NCBI GenBank assembly: GCA_014526335.1
Contig: JACTAT010000147.1
Coordinates: 622,896-686,895, forward strand
Reading direction: 5' to 3'
Origin: Chrysaora quinquecirrha
Taxonomy: Eukaryota > Cnidaria > Scyphozoa > Semaeostomeae > Pelagiidae
Length of the DNA: 64,000 nucleotides
The notes beneath the pieces are model-generated. The model was not told the origin of the DNA. It made no database searches and saw only the letters and a program-made list of their open reading frames with translations. Below are positions 32,706 to 43,616 of this stretch, piece by piece. Each line of letters starts with the position of its first letter. Positions within the stretch are counted from its first letter, which is position 1. The position numbers were made by a program, and so were the translations under genes.

Positions 32706-34857
32706 ATTGGTAATCGATTTGTTCTTGATGGAACGACTGAAGAAGAAGCTTGCTGCGAAGCCAAACTTTTAGTTGCTGTAGATACCTCTGGATGCATTTG
32801 TGGTATGCAAAAATATGGAGAAGGGGGAATAAACCCTGACCTTACTAGTGAGATGATTGAGGTTAGGTTACTATTATTATTCAGTACAACACTATTTACC
32901 TGTTCAATTAAGAGGCTGCTTCTGAAAATTTTTGATAATATCTTTGCATGAAACTTTTTTGACCCAAGACGCATACTATGCACTGAAGCTTTAGTGCATA
33001 CAAATTTTCATGCACGGAGATTTTGCGGTGATAGGGCTGCGTATAAGTATCACTCCTTAAATAAACGATTTTTAAACAAGCCTTGGATAAGATGCATTAG
33101 CTGCAACTCTTAAACAATTTTGACAAACAAAAAGCGCCCGCTTGCTTGCTTGCTTATTTTGCTTGCTTTCTTGCTTGCTTGCTTGCTGACCAATGCCAAG
33201 TATCACAAATGACGAGAAGCAGTCAACTTTAATAGTTGGCAAGCAGTATGCAAAGTGCATTACAAATAGGAAATTTTAGTTTGTGACTTCAGGGACATTT
33301 TGAAAATTTCAATATCCGAGGTAGAAGAGTACCTTTTTATGGGATTGTAGTGTGGACTGGCTAAACCACTTTGATGAAGACCCTTACGTTCTGTAGGCAG
33401 ATAGCAAGTTTCTTGAATTCTAAAAAGCTTTTGCAATTAAAGTTTCTTTACATGTAAATCTTTATTATTCTAAATATGACAGTAATTTTGCGTACCTACA
33501 TGAAGGAAGCTATGTTTTTCTTCAAATTCTCTCTCGTAAACGTTTCCTGTTTTTCCGTTCCTCTGATCTGATTTGATTCAAATTAGTTATTCCGAGCTCC
33601 GCTTTTTACAATTTCCCCTTTAATCATTTTCTAGTCCTCCTGAGCGATATTTATAATTATTTTAGCATTTCTTTGCATGATGCCTAACGAACTACTATAA
33701 AACTATTTCATAACCTTTCCCGCGTATAGAAATTTCAATGCTCTAAATATAGAAGTAATTTATTTTTGATTAAACGGCGTCAAAATGAAACTGGATCCTA
33801 AAATGTAAAACGGCAGGCAAGCAATCTTTTTTGTACACATTGATTTGGAACTCTAGCAGCTGCGAAGCTGATGTTGGCTTGTAGCTCATGCAAGCAAGCA
33901 AGCAACTAAGCAATCAAGCAGGGTTGAAGGCTAAGGCAAACTTTGACCACTGATCAGTAAGCGATGATTCACCTTCATTATACTTTCAATATTTCTTGGA
34001 AAAGGAAATATTTTTGGATTATTTCGGGGTGTATATCTCAAAGACTTTTTGTGATTACAATGCAATACCACTAAAGAAACCGACTATAAAACCAGGAAAA
34101 TTTTACTTTAGTTTGTTTGCTGAGGTTTTATGACAAAATCATTCGGCAAAGTGCTTTGTCAAATAGTCAATTTTCTATCTGCCAAATAAGATTTTGAGCA
34201 GGAAATTACATATACTATTTGCAAAGAAAACTAAATTTGCATAGGTGGCATTTTCACAGCAACTTCAATGAAAACTGGAGAAATTCAAATTATAAAGCTA
34301 ATCCTAATGGAAAATAGATTACCTGCTCAGTTTTGATTTTTTAATCAGTTTTCGTACTCAGGTTTTCACTCTACATGTACATAAACCTTCTTTTAAGAAA
34401 CACGTTATAAGAACATCGAGCCTCGTGGTGTCAGAAGCTCAGCGAGGTCGGAGTTCGAGCCCAAGCTATGATGGCGTCACATCCAGGTTCGACTTCTCGT
34501 ATAGTTATCCTACTACTGAGATCCTAGCGAATGACAATAAATACACAATTTCACTTTTCACTTAGGGACAAATTTTAAGACCACTGTACGGCGACCAGAA
34601 ACGTGCAAAAAAATAACTGAACAATTTAAACACATTTGCTTCCATATTTTCTTGCTTCTATATTTTCTTGCTTCCATATTTCGTCATATTTCCGATTGTC
34701 TAACTGCCTCATCAATCTTAAGAAGCCTTCTCATTTATTCTCTTTGATTCCAATGTAGGTCGCAAAGAAAGCTGGAGTTCTCCTGAATGAAAACCTTATG
34801 AATACTTTGAATCAAGAATTACTGAAACGACGAGAGGAACACGGCACTGCAGGATAA
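32706..34857 (+). CDS. EXOSC7: Exosome complex subunit RRP42/EXOSC7-like, last two exons
   Basis: Two exons are visible: 32706-32861 (52 codons, acceptor TTTTCAAACAG, donor GAG then GTTAGG) and 34759-34857 (acceptor CCAATGTAG, stop TAA 34855-34857). Joined in phase 0, they encode the C-terminal end of an RNase PH-fold exosome ring protein: FVLDGTTEEEACCEAKLLVA, then CGMQKYGEGGINPD and MIEVAKKAGVLLNENL. This matches the human EXOSC7 order of a V-D-x-T-x-x-E-E-A-C strand, M-R-K-x-G-x-G and a final helix. The protein is a structural subunit of the nuclear and cytoplasmic 3'-to-5' RNA exosome. Roughly the first 200 residues are not found; they would be in the gap or farther upstream. AATAAA signals lie near 35277. 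EXOSC8 or EXOSC9 homologues are less likely because of the C-terminal pattern. Confidence 0.75.
33140..33187 (+). repeat. (CTTG)n microsatellite
   Basis: Interrupted CTTG repeats; the complementary form (CAAG)n occurs at about 33888-33921 in the same intron, giving an inverted pair 0.75 kb apart. Confidence 0.85.
34417..34562 (+). mobile_element. tRNA-derived SINE, copy 2
   Basis: Plus-oriented relative of the copy at 43448-43616, within the last intron of the exosome gene. It shows CCTCGTGGTGTCAGAAGCTC and the B-box-like GAGTTCGAGCCC (34451-34462), then CCTACTACTGAGATCCTAGC and a TTTCACTTTTCACTT tail. Confidence 0.65.
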
Positions 34858-35681
34858 TGGTCAATCATTGTACATAGAGAATGGATGATGTTCTATGAAC
34901 AGACAAATCTTACACGAGCTATCCTGAGGCAGAACATGGCCAAATGGCCAGTTTCATATTATCACGTCGTGTAAGAAAAACTGCCATATTTCGAGGGAAT
35001 GAAATGAACTTTGTGCTCGCGTGTATCGCTGAATGCGTTTGAAAGAGAAAACGTGAATCTGAAATCCAATAGGAAACTGAAAACTTCGAGGCAATTTACA
35101 CCTTTATGTTCCAGCACTGGTATTCACAAATAGCATTCAGCCCTGATATTCACAAATAGCATTCAGTACAGAACGCAGCGAAAATGCCTGACAATTAAGC
35201 GATGTATCTACAATATTTTTCCCCGAAACTGCAATGTTTATAGATGTTCAAGAAACCGGTCATCTGTTGAAAGGATAAATAAAGCAAAGTGTATTTAAAG
35301 AATTTCGCAAATGAAAATCCGTTAAAATTCTATAAATCGTTTATTGAATTCTTAACTTCTCGTCTCTTCTTGAATGATTGACCCACAAAATTGAATTCTT
35401 TTGCAGAAAGACTGTTGTGTTGTGTAGTAAAGTTTCAGATTTGGGTTTATTTCTGGGCAGGGCGCAGACTACATGGATTTCTGGCGTCTGTCTCATTCAT
35501 TCTGCTAAAGTATTTACAAGCGGGTCTTGTAATAACGACGCGAAGCCCCTATGCTCCAAGTTCCCCGTTTTCGTCCTAATTCCTCTGGTCCGTTTGTTCC
35601 AAAGTTCCACATTCCATAATGAAAGGTGTAAGCGCATGTTATTTTTTATCAACCCATCCAAAGCAACAGGTCAGCTTCAAA
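34858..35681. other. Intergenic segment between exosome and V-ATPase genes
   Basis: No gene. Contains a 27-bp tandem pair (TATTCACAAATAGCATTCAG at about 35121 and 35148), the AATAAA near 35277 and, at its 3' end, the presumed 5' UTR of the V-ATPase gene. ORFs here in other frames are not supported. Confidence 0.5.
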
Positions 35682-38600
35682 ATGGCTGGGTACGGAAAGT
35701 CTGGAAGATTAATTGCCGTGATCGGCGATCAGGTACATAGTTTAAATTTTGTTACATCTATTAAGACAACGTAATGATTCGGAGGTATTATTAGTTATAT
35801 TTTATGAGAACCTATGTATTCATAAAGAGGGACCTAGACTTTGGTTTAAAACGTTGGCTGAGTTGAAGGCAGGGCCATGCCAGGGGAGACAGGGTCATAT
35901 GACCTGACGCCAAATAGAAGGAAAAAGAGGCCATGTACATTGGCAGTATGTATCTACTGAAGTACTTAATGCCTTCTTAGATTAATCTTTTCATTAAACA
36001 TTATTTTTCCAGGATACCTGCACTGGCTTTCTGCTTGGTGGAATTGGTGAAGTGAATCAGAAAAGACAAAAGAACTTCTTTGTTGTCAATAAAGGTTGTT
36101 TTCAATTCAATTCAATTTTATTTGCAGAAAAACATCGTTACAACTACAATATAATTAATATAAAAAGGATGTAAATCTGCACGGCCCAAGAAAAGCAGAG
36201 CTTATCTAGCTTGGACCGCTTAAAATAAAGTGTAAAAAAAAAAAAAAAAAAAAAATACATATATATGATGAAATCTAGAAAGTATATGTAAAAAATTACA
36301 AGAATACTGTATGTTTTTTTTTTTTTTAAGAAGCTTATCATTAAAGATTACACAACTAACATAACTAGAAGGATACAAAAAGTACAATAATATAAATGAA
36401 ACAACTAATACTAACTGTCATTTTTTTTCTGGTCAGACTGCATATGTTTTTGTATATACATGTATATCTCAATATATGTATATCAGTACTTAGCTATTAG
36501 AGCTTGTTTTATTTACTTACTGAAAGCTTTATGGTTAGAAATCGATTTCACTGGCTCTGGGAGCTTGTTCCAAAGCCGGGCTCCTACATTTTTTATCGTT
36601 CTATTACCCCAGTCCTTGTTAAATCTATAGACTTTGTAATCACTTTTCATGTTGTTTTTTTTTGCTTTAAGCTTCAGCTTGGTTATTTTATTTGCACGAA
36701 GTAGATATTGTTCCAGCACAGGATTTAATGACGTCTTTCAGCATGCATACGCATAAACTATATGCAAACAAACATACTAAAATAAAAACTAGGAGGAAAC
36801 CGGAGGAAAGTCTTGGGCTGTATATGACTTGGAGAGTTACTCACGGTTTCGTTGAGCCCTTATGCTCAGGGGAATCATTGTTGGCTCTCTGATCATGCAG
36901 TCTTGGGCTCAAATGAATATAGTGAAGATACATTATTTTGAAGCCCTGTTTGAAATTGACTCTTCTTTTCAACCAAAATGTACCCAAACTCAATCTTGGG
37001 TGAAATTTAGAATCAACTATGCAAATCTTTTCTTGGCCATTTGCATGGCTATGAACCCCTGGGTGGGTCCACTTTGAAAAGCCCAAATAACAACCTCTAC
37101 ATCTGTAGGTCAGGTCTAGCAAATTTCATATCCCAGAAACAAATGTTGTCCTTAGTAAGAGTCAAACAATAATTTTTACGTTTTTCTTTTGTGTTTCCAG
37201 ATACAACAGTTCATGAAATTGAAGAAACTTTTAACAGTTTTATTGCAAGAACTGATATAGCAATCATCCTTATAACACAAAAGGTATGTATATCTTGTTT
37301 AAACGTAAGTATAAATCGACAAAATATGTGCTACAGTGGGCTGATGCTATGCGATCAATTTGGTATCCCTCACACTTGCCCTACAAATAGTCCTGTATAA
37401 GCCTAGCAAGCCAGGATGCATATAAATTACAAGTTTTTGTAATGGCAACATTACTGCTAATGTTGGCCTGGAGCCTGTGTTACACAATTGATAAGAAGGA
37501 ATACCGTGGATTAGACTCACTACAAAAGTCGTAGATTCGCTCCCAGCCCCCCAAGCAACACAGCCCGCTCATACTACGACTTATAATATTTGAGTGTGGA
37601 AAAACGGACTGAAATTCGCTGCCTCGATTTCATTATTTTGTTCAGCTGAAGATGTGGCGACCCCCTGACAGAAATCTCTCTCATCTTTATTTTTGCAGTG
37701 TCTTCAACTCGGCAAAGCAAAACAAAATTACAAAAAAGTTTCAGAGCAGAAAGATGCAAAACAAATAAGACCCAGTTTTGCTTTTCTTCAGTCCCTTTAC
37801 CGATATTGAAATCAATAAATATGCAGTAGTTTTTTCTTCCAGAATTGCTTGTAAGTTTGCCTTCGGTAACGGGCAGCGAAATGAGGCAGACTTTACCCTT
37901 ATTTATTTAGATACACGAAGCGGCGAAGGAATAAAAACAACAGAGTTTCGACCTGTTATTCTCATTAATAAATCAAACTTTTATCAAATTCTTACTGCTA
38001 ACAGAAACTAATTTAAATGATAAGCCAAAAACAACACAATTCTACTTCTGGACCAGTCAGTTCACCAAACAAATTTAGAGTTACCATGTTGAACTAGGAG
38101 CGAAGCTGGGCGCCCAGAGATTCAGACAGTCTCAACCTTCAAATTTGATTCAGCTTTTGTTACTTTCTACTGTTGAAGGAAATCATGGTGAATGTTTGGG
38201 AACAGTAATTCGTAAATATCCAAACGACTAAACTGATTGAACTATGAAGGCAATGTTTTAAATATTGCAAGGCAACCCGCTTGCTCAAAACTGAAAAGTT
38301 ATCATCTTAGATATCTATCTAGATCGCCGAAAAGCTTTAAATTAAAAGTTGAAAAAGAAATATTGGAAAGCTGAATTATTTTGATTGAATACTACCATAT
38401 AGGTGTCTTTAATTGTTCTGTATTAGCTACTGAAAAATGCGGTCAATGAAGCTAAAGAATATTTACTAGAAACTGTTGCAGATGTTTGCAGGTCTCCAGA
38501 GTTCTTCGCGGTTCTTCGGTTCTTCAGGCTGAAAATTCTGTGTTGCCGTGAATTTAAGTCCACACAAAGGAAAGCCAGAAAAAAACCTTTCTCTTCCAGC

Positions 38601-41600
38601 TAAACGCATAAAGCCAACTTTAATTTGCCAAACAAGCACATTTTAGTTGAACAGGAACTTTAGAATACTCTTCACCTTTCCAGTTGAAATTTTGTAATTT
38701 ATTTGCTGCGGCGCTGGCGTTAAGCTGTGGTAAAGTTTTCCCTCCATTTTCCCGACTGTTATCACGGGGGGTCACAATTTCAGAAAAATGAACGGAAAAT
38801 GGCACGTGAACAGCTCGAAATCACTAAATTAGCCAATCAGAATGCTCGATCTTGAAATGCTGCTCTCTGATTGGAGCGACAAAAAGTTGGCGCCGATGGC
38901 CTAAGTAGTCCGGATTTTGAAACAGTAATATTATGAGTCGTAGTTTGAGCTGCCGCCATTAACAACAGCAACAACTATTTTTTGATTTTACATTTTTTTG
39001 AATGAATTGAATTGAGGTGAAGGCAGCGAAAACTACGACTCATGTAGTAAGTCTAACCGTGGATAACAATTAACGGGCCATTAACTAACACACCTTGATT
39101 GCAAGCTTGTGGAAAGTGGTCATGATGAGACTGGAGTGGGCAATCTTATGATCTTAAAACAAGCACCATGATCACTCCGCCACGCTACCATGCTACCAAG
39201 AACAACTTACCTGCCATGTTTCCTTGAATAAGTGCACTCCCTCAAATAAGCACCCCCTTTGGATTGAGTTACTCATGAGGTGGGTTCATGACACCTCTTT
39301 AATAGTGTATGTGCAAGCTTTTGATATGACATCAACCAAGAGCCCTTAGTTTATTTATAAATTTCAAATAATTGCTCATCCTTGAGACGTTTTTTTATAT
39401 AAGCACCCCAAGGCACTTGTTTGAGGAAATAAGTTATTAAAATTTTCCACAAAAGCATGCTTGCTCTAGCTGCAGACAGGAACTAGGCTCAAAGAACATA
39501 AATCGAATGTGACCCATGGTCGAACTGACAAAAGTGATCTTGCCAATCATTGTTGGACGGAAAAACACCAGATGGATTAGGATAACATTTCAGTGGTTGA
39601 TGAAGATAAGAACTGGAAAAACAGACTTGTTAAAGAAAGCATTCACACAGTTCTATCAACTCCTTGTATCAATCAAGTATCTTACTCAATCCCAGAAATC
39701 TGGTTGAATAACATCAAAAGTTGCACTGAATGCAATTTTGGCGCCACAAATTTTAGAAATTGAGCGCCAAAAAATTCCGAGCTTCCTCGCAGGTCCGGTT
39801 AATTTCACACCTTTCGATCCGACCTTTGCAATAAATAGGCAAGAAACCACATTTCTCATTGCCTGATGATGGGAGACGGATCTCTCCCGAAACGTTGCCC
39901 AACTAAATATCAAAGGCTTGTCATGATGAGTGGTGACTATCATGTCAAATACAGTGCAGATAGTGAATCTAACATTTAATTTAACTCTTCAAAATCGCTT
40001 ACCTTTCTTAATCCAAAGACCCTTCACTTGTATCTGAATCTTTAAATAAGCAACTTCTTTTAATATTACTCCTGTTTCAGATTGCAGAAGAGATCAGACA
40101 TATTCTTGATGGTTATGACCAAGCTATTCCTTCTGTTCTTGAAATTCCATCCAAAGATTTTCCTTATGATTCTTCTAAAGACTCAATATTGAAAAGAGCC
40201 AAGGTAATAAAATTAATTTCACTTTTAGAAATGCATGCTTTTTATATTTGACCATGCCATAAATTGACCTGAGCTTTTCAAATTTTTCTTCCTGTCCACA
40301 TTTACTCTTTGTGTGAAAAAATTTAACTACCCAGATCATTGTAAATTCTAATATTTTCTAAAAGTTGGGTAACTTATTTTCTATAAATATTGATTGCTCA
40401 ATATTTTCTGAAATGATTAACTGTAAGTTATCTGCAAGGTTAAGATCTTTTCTGTCACCTACTTAGTTCCTTGATTTCCTGACTTTGAAATATAATTTTT
40501 GCTGTCATGGTGTCTCTGACTTGATCTTCAACCTAATGATGTCGCAGATGATAAAAACGTATGCCTTTTGTATAAGTCACGTTGTTCTACGTTTGTTATG
40601 ATCGCTACCCCAGTTGATCTTATATCATCAATGGAGCGATGGACGATTGTCTTCCAGAACTTTTTACTTAAGCTAAGGTATATTCACTAGACTTGGGAAT
40701 ATGATACAAATGAATCGTATATGAATCGATACCGGATTTGGTGAAGGTGAAGGTGTTTGTGTTTAGCGCAAGTCGCTAGGATCTCAGAAGTACATGCTTT
40801 TGTTTATAAGGAACCTACTTCAAGGCCTAGTTCTTAAAGATCCTTATTTTTGGACCCTTTTGAGGCAATCGTAGTTGAAAAAGTTCCTTAAAAGTTCCTT
40901 AATTTTAACTGCACATACAGTGGTCATAACAATAATAGAGAGACATTTGCATGTGAGCAAAGCTCGGGACTTCTTAAGGAAACATTTGATACATGCTTAA
41001 CGTACAATTTATGTGGTTTTCGACTGCAAATGAATGGAACGGGCTTTCTAATTCTTGATTATTTGCACTGATAAAAGCATTCAACATTGAAAAGTTCCTT
41101 AAAGACTTTCTCTTTAATATAAGTTCTTTATATTTTCGGGCCTTCTACATGTAGGCTCCTTATGAAGTGGTTCTTTATAAAAAAAGCGTGTAGATGAACT
41201 AAGGAGACCTCGGACCCTGGCCGTGACGCTACCGTGGCTGGGCTTGGGCTCGAACCTCGGCCTTGCTTAGCCTTCAGATTGGTCTTGCATGTACACGAAT
41301 GCGACAATTGATAACCGGTGCGAAATGAATACGCTCATGAATGTGGTACGAAATGAATTTGATGTCGTGTAAGTATACACCCAAATCCGATATGATTTCG
41401 TAACGGATTGGTAGAAAAAAACTATACCGCCTGTTGGCCATTCGTCATAAATATAACATTTAAGCAAAGTAGCAAGCCTCCTGAAAAATACCCTAAATTA
41501 TGGTATGATTCTTATTACTGCATAAGAGGAAAGTAGTAAGTGTTTTATAATTTATTTCTTGCCTTGTGATACACTACACATTGGTGAAAAAATTTTCCAA

Positions 41601-42947
41601 AAATTCCAAAAAAAATTTTTTTCAGACCGTGGATAGGTGTGGTCATGAATCACGTGAAAACCAGGCCACGCCCAAAATGGCCCCTGGCAGTTTTAGATAC
41701 TCTTCAACATGGAGAACTCGAATCCGAAATAAAATTTAGGGTTAGGCAGTTTGCTAGATGGTTGTAGTAATTTCCCTGTCTATATTGCCCGACAAAACTC
41801 TTATAATGGAGCCATATTCGGAATTCGGCGAGATATTTATCTCTGCAATCTAATCGCCAATATACTTTCACGAATTTTCGTGGGAAAAGTTTTATTGTGA
41901 AAAACTTCTCATGAAAAATTCATACGTACATTAGTCAAATCTCGTTCGCTGCTTATGTTACTCAAGAATATGGGCTGTCAGTGTGCCAGCCTGTTTGCTT
42001 CAGCGAAAAATTTCATGTAAGTACGGCAACAGCAAACAACGTTAGAACACGTTTCTGTGGAAATTGAGTCTGTTAGATTACATTTAGCCAGCCTCAAATT
42101 CAATTTACTTATGCATTTTCAGCGCACCAAAAGACAGCCGCCCTATCTTTCCTTTGCTTAGCCCGAACTAGGGAAGCGTGTGACCCATGCCGAGGGGCAA
42201 TTCACTCCTTGAAAGTCTCGTACACCTTTGCTGGAAGTCCTATTGTTTTCTCGGAAGTCCCTTGAAAGTCCTTTTGTTTTAATGGAAGTCTCGTACGCCT
42301 TTTTGCAGAGTGAAATGCCCCTCGACCCATGCCAGCTAAGCTAGTAGCTGTAGGGTCACTTGAAAATGCCGGGAAGCTTGAAAATTTTCGTTTTGGATGT
42401 TTTTCTGCTCGAGAAGCTGTTGTTTAGTGTCATATACAACCATCTGACCCATCCACCGGACCAAGCGTTATCACCAACCCCTGCAACCCATGTTTCTGAG
42501 ACTTACACGAGGCAAAGCATGTGAAGCAATTTAAACCCGCCCTGGATAAAAAATGTATTGACCCGTTTTATGCGAGCCTAAATTCAAGAACCGGCCGCTC
42601 AGTTTTTCAGTTACTTTTGTCAAACATCAGCTTTTTATGCAAACATAACCGAAGCAATGGTCTTTAGATCGTTTGGATCGAGGGGCGATTCACTCCTTGA
42701 AAATTTCGTACACCCTAGCTAGAAAACCTATTGTTTTCACAGAACCCCTCGGAAATCCTTTTGTTTTCATGAAAATCTCGTACCCCTTTTTGAAGAGCGA
42801 ATTGCCCCTTTGTGTACAGGTGTTCGCTAGTTTGTTCTACCTTACTATGCAGTTGTTTGTAGGTAAATGATCCATCACGACACAAATTTTGCACTCATTT
42901 TTTTCTCTTTTTTCCAGGGCATGTTCAGTGCCGATGACTTCAGGTGA
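35682..42947 (+). CDS. ATP6V1F: V-type proton ATPase subunit F, five exons
   Basis: Exons 35682-35732, 36013-36094, 37201-37283, 40081-40203 and 42918-42947 join to a 122-residue protein; human subunit F has 119. The start [17 protein letters not shown] and following [58 protein letters not shown] and the terminal [10 protein letters not shown] follow the family in order. Subunit F is part of the V1 central stalk coupling ATP hydrolysis to proton pumping at endomembranes. Splice phases agree at every junction; exon 2 ends in a split codon (G|AT). Intron 2 holds a retrotransposon end next to the donor. Intron 3 holds a full F1 element and a Penelope remnant. Intron 4 holds a SINE with a MITE inside and an E5 fragment. 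The donor after exon 2 (GTTGTT) is weak. AATAAA lies near 43103. Confidence 0.95.
36095..36760 (-). mobile_element. Non-LTR retrotransposon 3' fragment in intron 2
   Basis: On the minus strand the frame at 36719-36513 reads [14 protein letters not shown] further upstream, then [20 protein letters not shown], the conserved YGxxSIxxxGAxLWNxLPxxI end of many invertebrate non-LTR reverse transcriptases, with its stop at 36513. A 3' untranslated part follows with A/T runs, AATAAA and a (TTGAA)n tail at 36100-36117. The tail ends only a few bases downstream of the exon 2 splice donor. Confidence 0.8.
37512..39055 (+). mobile_element. F1 element, copy 3 (complete)
   Basis: 1544 bp from TAGACTCACTACAAAAGTCG to the inverse of TAGACTTACTACATGAGTCG, flanked by a perfect 9-bp target duplication ACCGTGGAT (37503-37511 and 39056-39064). 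It is the reference for the family: short terminal similarity, a C-rich left subterminal block, a middle part with AT-rich frames on both strands, the box pair GCCAATCAGAATGC/CTCTGATTGGAGC near 38832-38876, and an ATTGAATTGAGG right subterminal block. No transposase. A 9-bp duplication is what Mutator-like elements usually make, but the family assignment is inference. Confidence 0.92.
39465..39945 (+). pseudogene. Penelope-like element, GIY-YIG endonuclease end
   Basis: From about 39474 the frame reads [20 protein letters not shown], then [15 protein letters not shown], a stop, and [20 protein letters not shown]. This is the GIY-YIG endonuclease pattern Q-T-x-x-x-L-x-x-H, S-x-L-A-x-H...H and the glutamate-bearing R-x-x-x-E-S helix found at the C-terminus of Penelope-like retroelement proteins. 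One in-frame TAG near 39572 replaces the usual Trp. The downstream 39790-39925 is a 3' region shared with 58195-58325 (TTTCACACCTTTCGATC, GATGATGGGAGACGGATCTC). The reverse transcriptase part is missing. Confidence 0.75.
40739..41268 (-). mobile_element. tRNA-derived SINE, copy 3, split by a MITE
   Basis: 40739-40792 carries the tail and body (GTGAAGGTGAAGGTG, CGCAAGTCGCTAGGATCTCAG) and 41193-41268 the head part (GAGACCTCGGACCCTGGCCG, TGGGCTCGAACC). The intervening 398 bp is a separate TIR element. Confidence 0.7.
40793..41190. mobile_element. 398-bp MITE inserted in a SINE
   Basis: Ends CATGCTTTTGTTTATAAGGA and, in reverse, CACGCTTTTTTTATAAAGAA, with TA on each side at 40791-40792 and 41191-41192. 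AGTTCCTTAA and related words recur in both directions inside. No ORF. The TA duplication suggests a Tc1/mariner-type or PIF-related mobiliser. Confidence 0.75.
41731..41782 (+). mobile_element. Solo end fragment of E5
   Basis: AAAATTTAGGGTTAGGCAGT followed by TTGCTAGATGGTTGTAGTAA and TTTCCCTGTCTA matches the right terminus of E5 (30125-30176) with a few substitutions. No partner end lies within the surrounding intron. Confidence 0.75.
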
Positions 42948-43198
42948 ACTGTTTTTTAATAAAATGAACAATATATTTAAATTTATAAATGTTAAAATTT
43001 CACTTGTTAGCTTTGCATGAACGGACATTGTAGCCATTATTATATTTTCCAATTCTTATAATTTACATCCAGTATGAAAAGTAAATTTGTAATTGGAGTA
43101 TCAATAAAAGTCTTGGTTTATTTCGAAGTCTTGAAAAGAGTTTTCCTGAAATGTCTTTCTTTCTTGCAAATGCATAACTGGGCCTTGTACAAGTGGGG

Positions 43199-43429
43199 TT
43201 AATGGAGCGCGGAGCGATCTTTTTTCATTCTTGTGGACTCGGGGGGGGCTTGGGTACATATCTGCAGAGGGATACCTTTTCTTTGCAATTTGCCCGAAGC
43301 ATTGGTCGTCTTGAGTTTTAAGGTGGGCTCCTTGGTTTCCATAAATATCGTATAGGCATCATAAGGACCGGTTGTGACCGATTTAAGATGCTTTGACGGA
43401 CTGACGCTGTCTCGTAACTTCGCCGTCAT
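43199..43429 (-). CDS. Unrecognised 76-codon ORF
   Basis: Begins MTAKLRDSVSPSKHLKSVTT and continues with GPYDAYTIFMETKEPTLKLK. Composition looks coding and lacks repeats, but there is no recognised family. A possible splice donor (AAAAG then GTATCC) lies near 43271. It sits between the V-ATPase polyadenylation signal and a SINE, so it could be chance or a short antisense exon. Confidence 0.2.
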   Translation of the reverse strand: MTAKLRDSVSPSKHLKSVTTGPYDAYTIFMETKEPTLKLKTTNASGKLQRKGIPLQICTQAPPESTRMKKDRSALH

Positions 43430-43447
43430 GTTTGTCGCAGGCAGAAT

Positions 43448-43616
43448 GTGAAGGTGAAATGGTGTTTTAGCGCCAGTCGCTAGGATCTCAGTAGTAGGTT
43501 AACTAATCGAGACCTCGATCCTGGCTGTGACGCTTCCGTGGCTGGGCTCGAACCCTGACCACACTGAGCTTCTGACACCACGAGTTAGCTGGATTACACC
43601 ACGACGCCACAGCACC
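43448..43616 (-). mobile_element. tRNA-derived SINE, copy 4
   Basis: The best-preserved copy. On the minus strand it reads GGTGCTGTGGCGTCGTGGTG, then TAATCCAGCTAACTCGTGG, TCAGAAGCTCAGTGTGGTC, the B-box-like AGGGTTCGAGCCC, GAGGTCTCGATTAGTTAACC and GATCCTAGCGACTGGCGC, and ends CATTTCACCTTCAC. Confidence 0.75.

Noticed and set aside
31943..32983. 346-codon minus-strand ORF spanning the gap
   Set aside because: It exists only because the 500 N contain no stop codons.
39686..39943. 85-codon minus-strand ORF
   Set aside because: Antisense to the Penelope-like endonuclease remnant and its 3' region.
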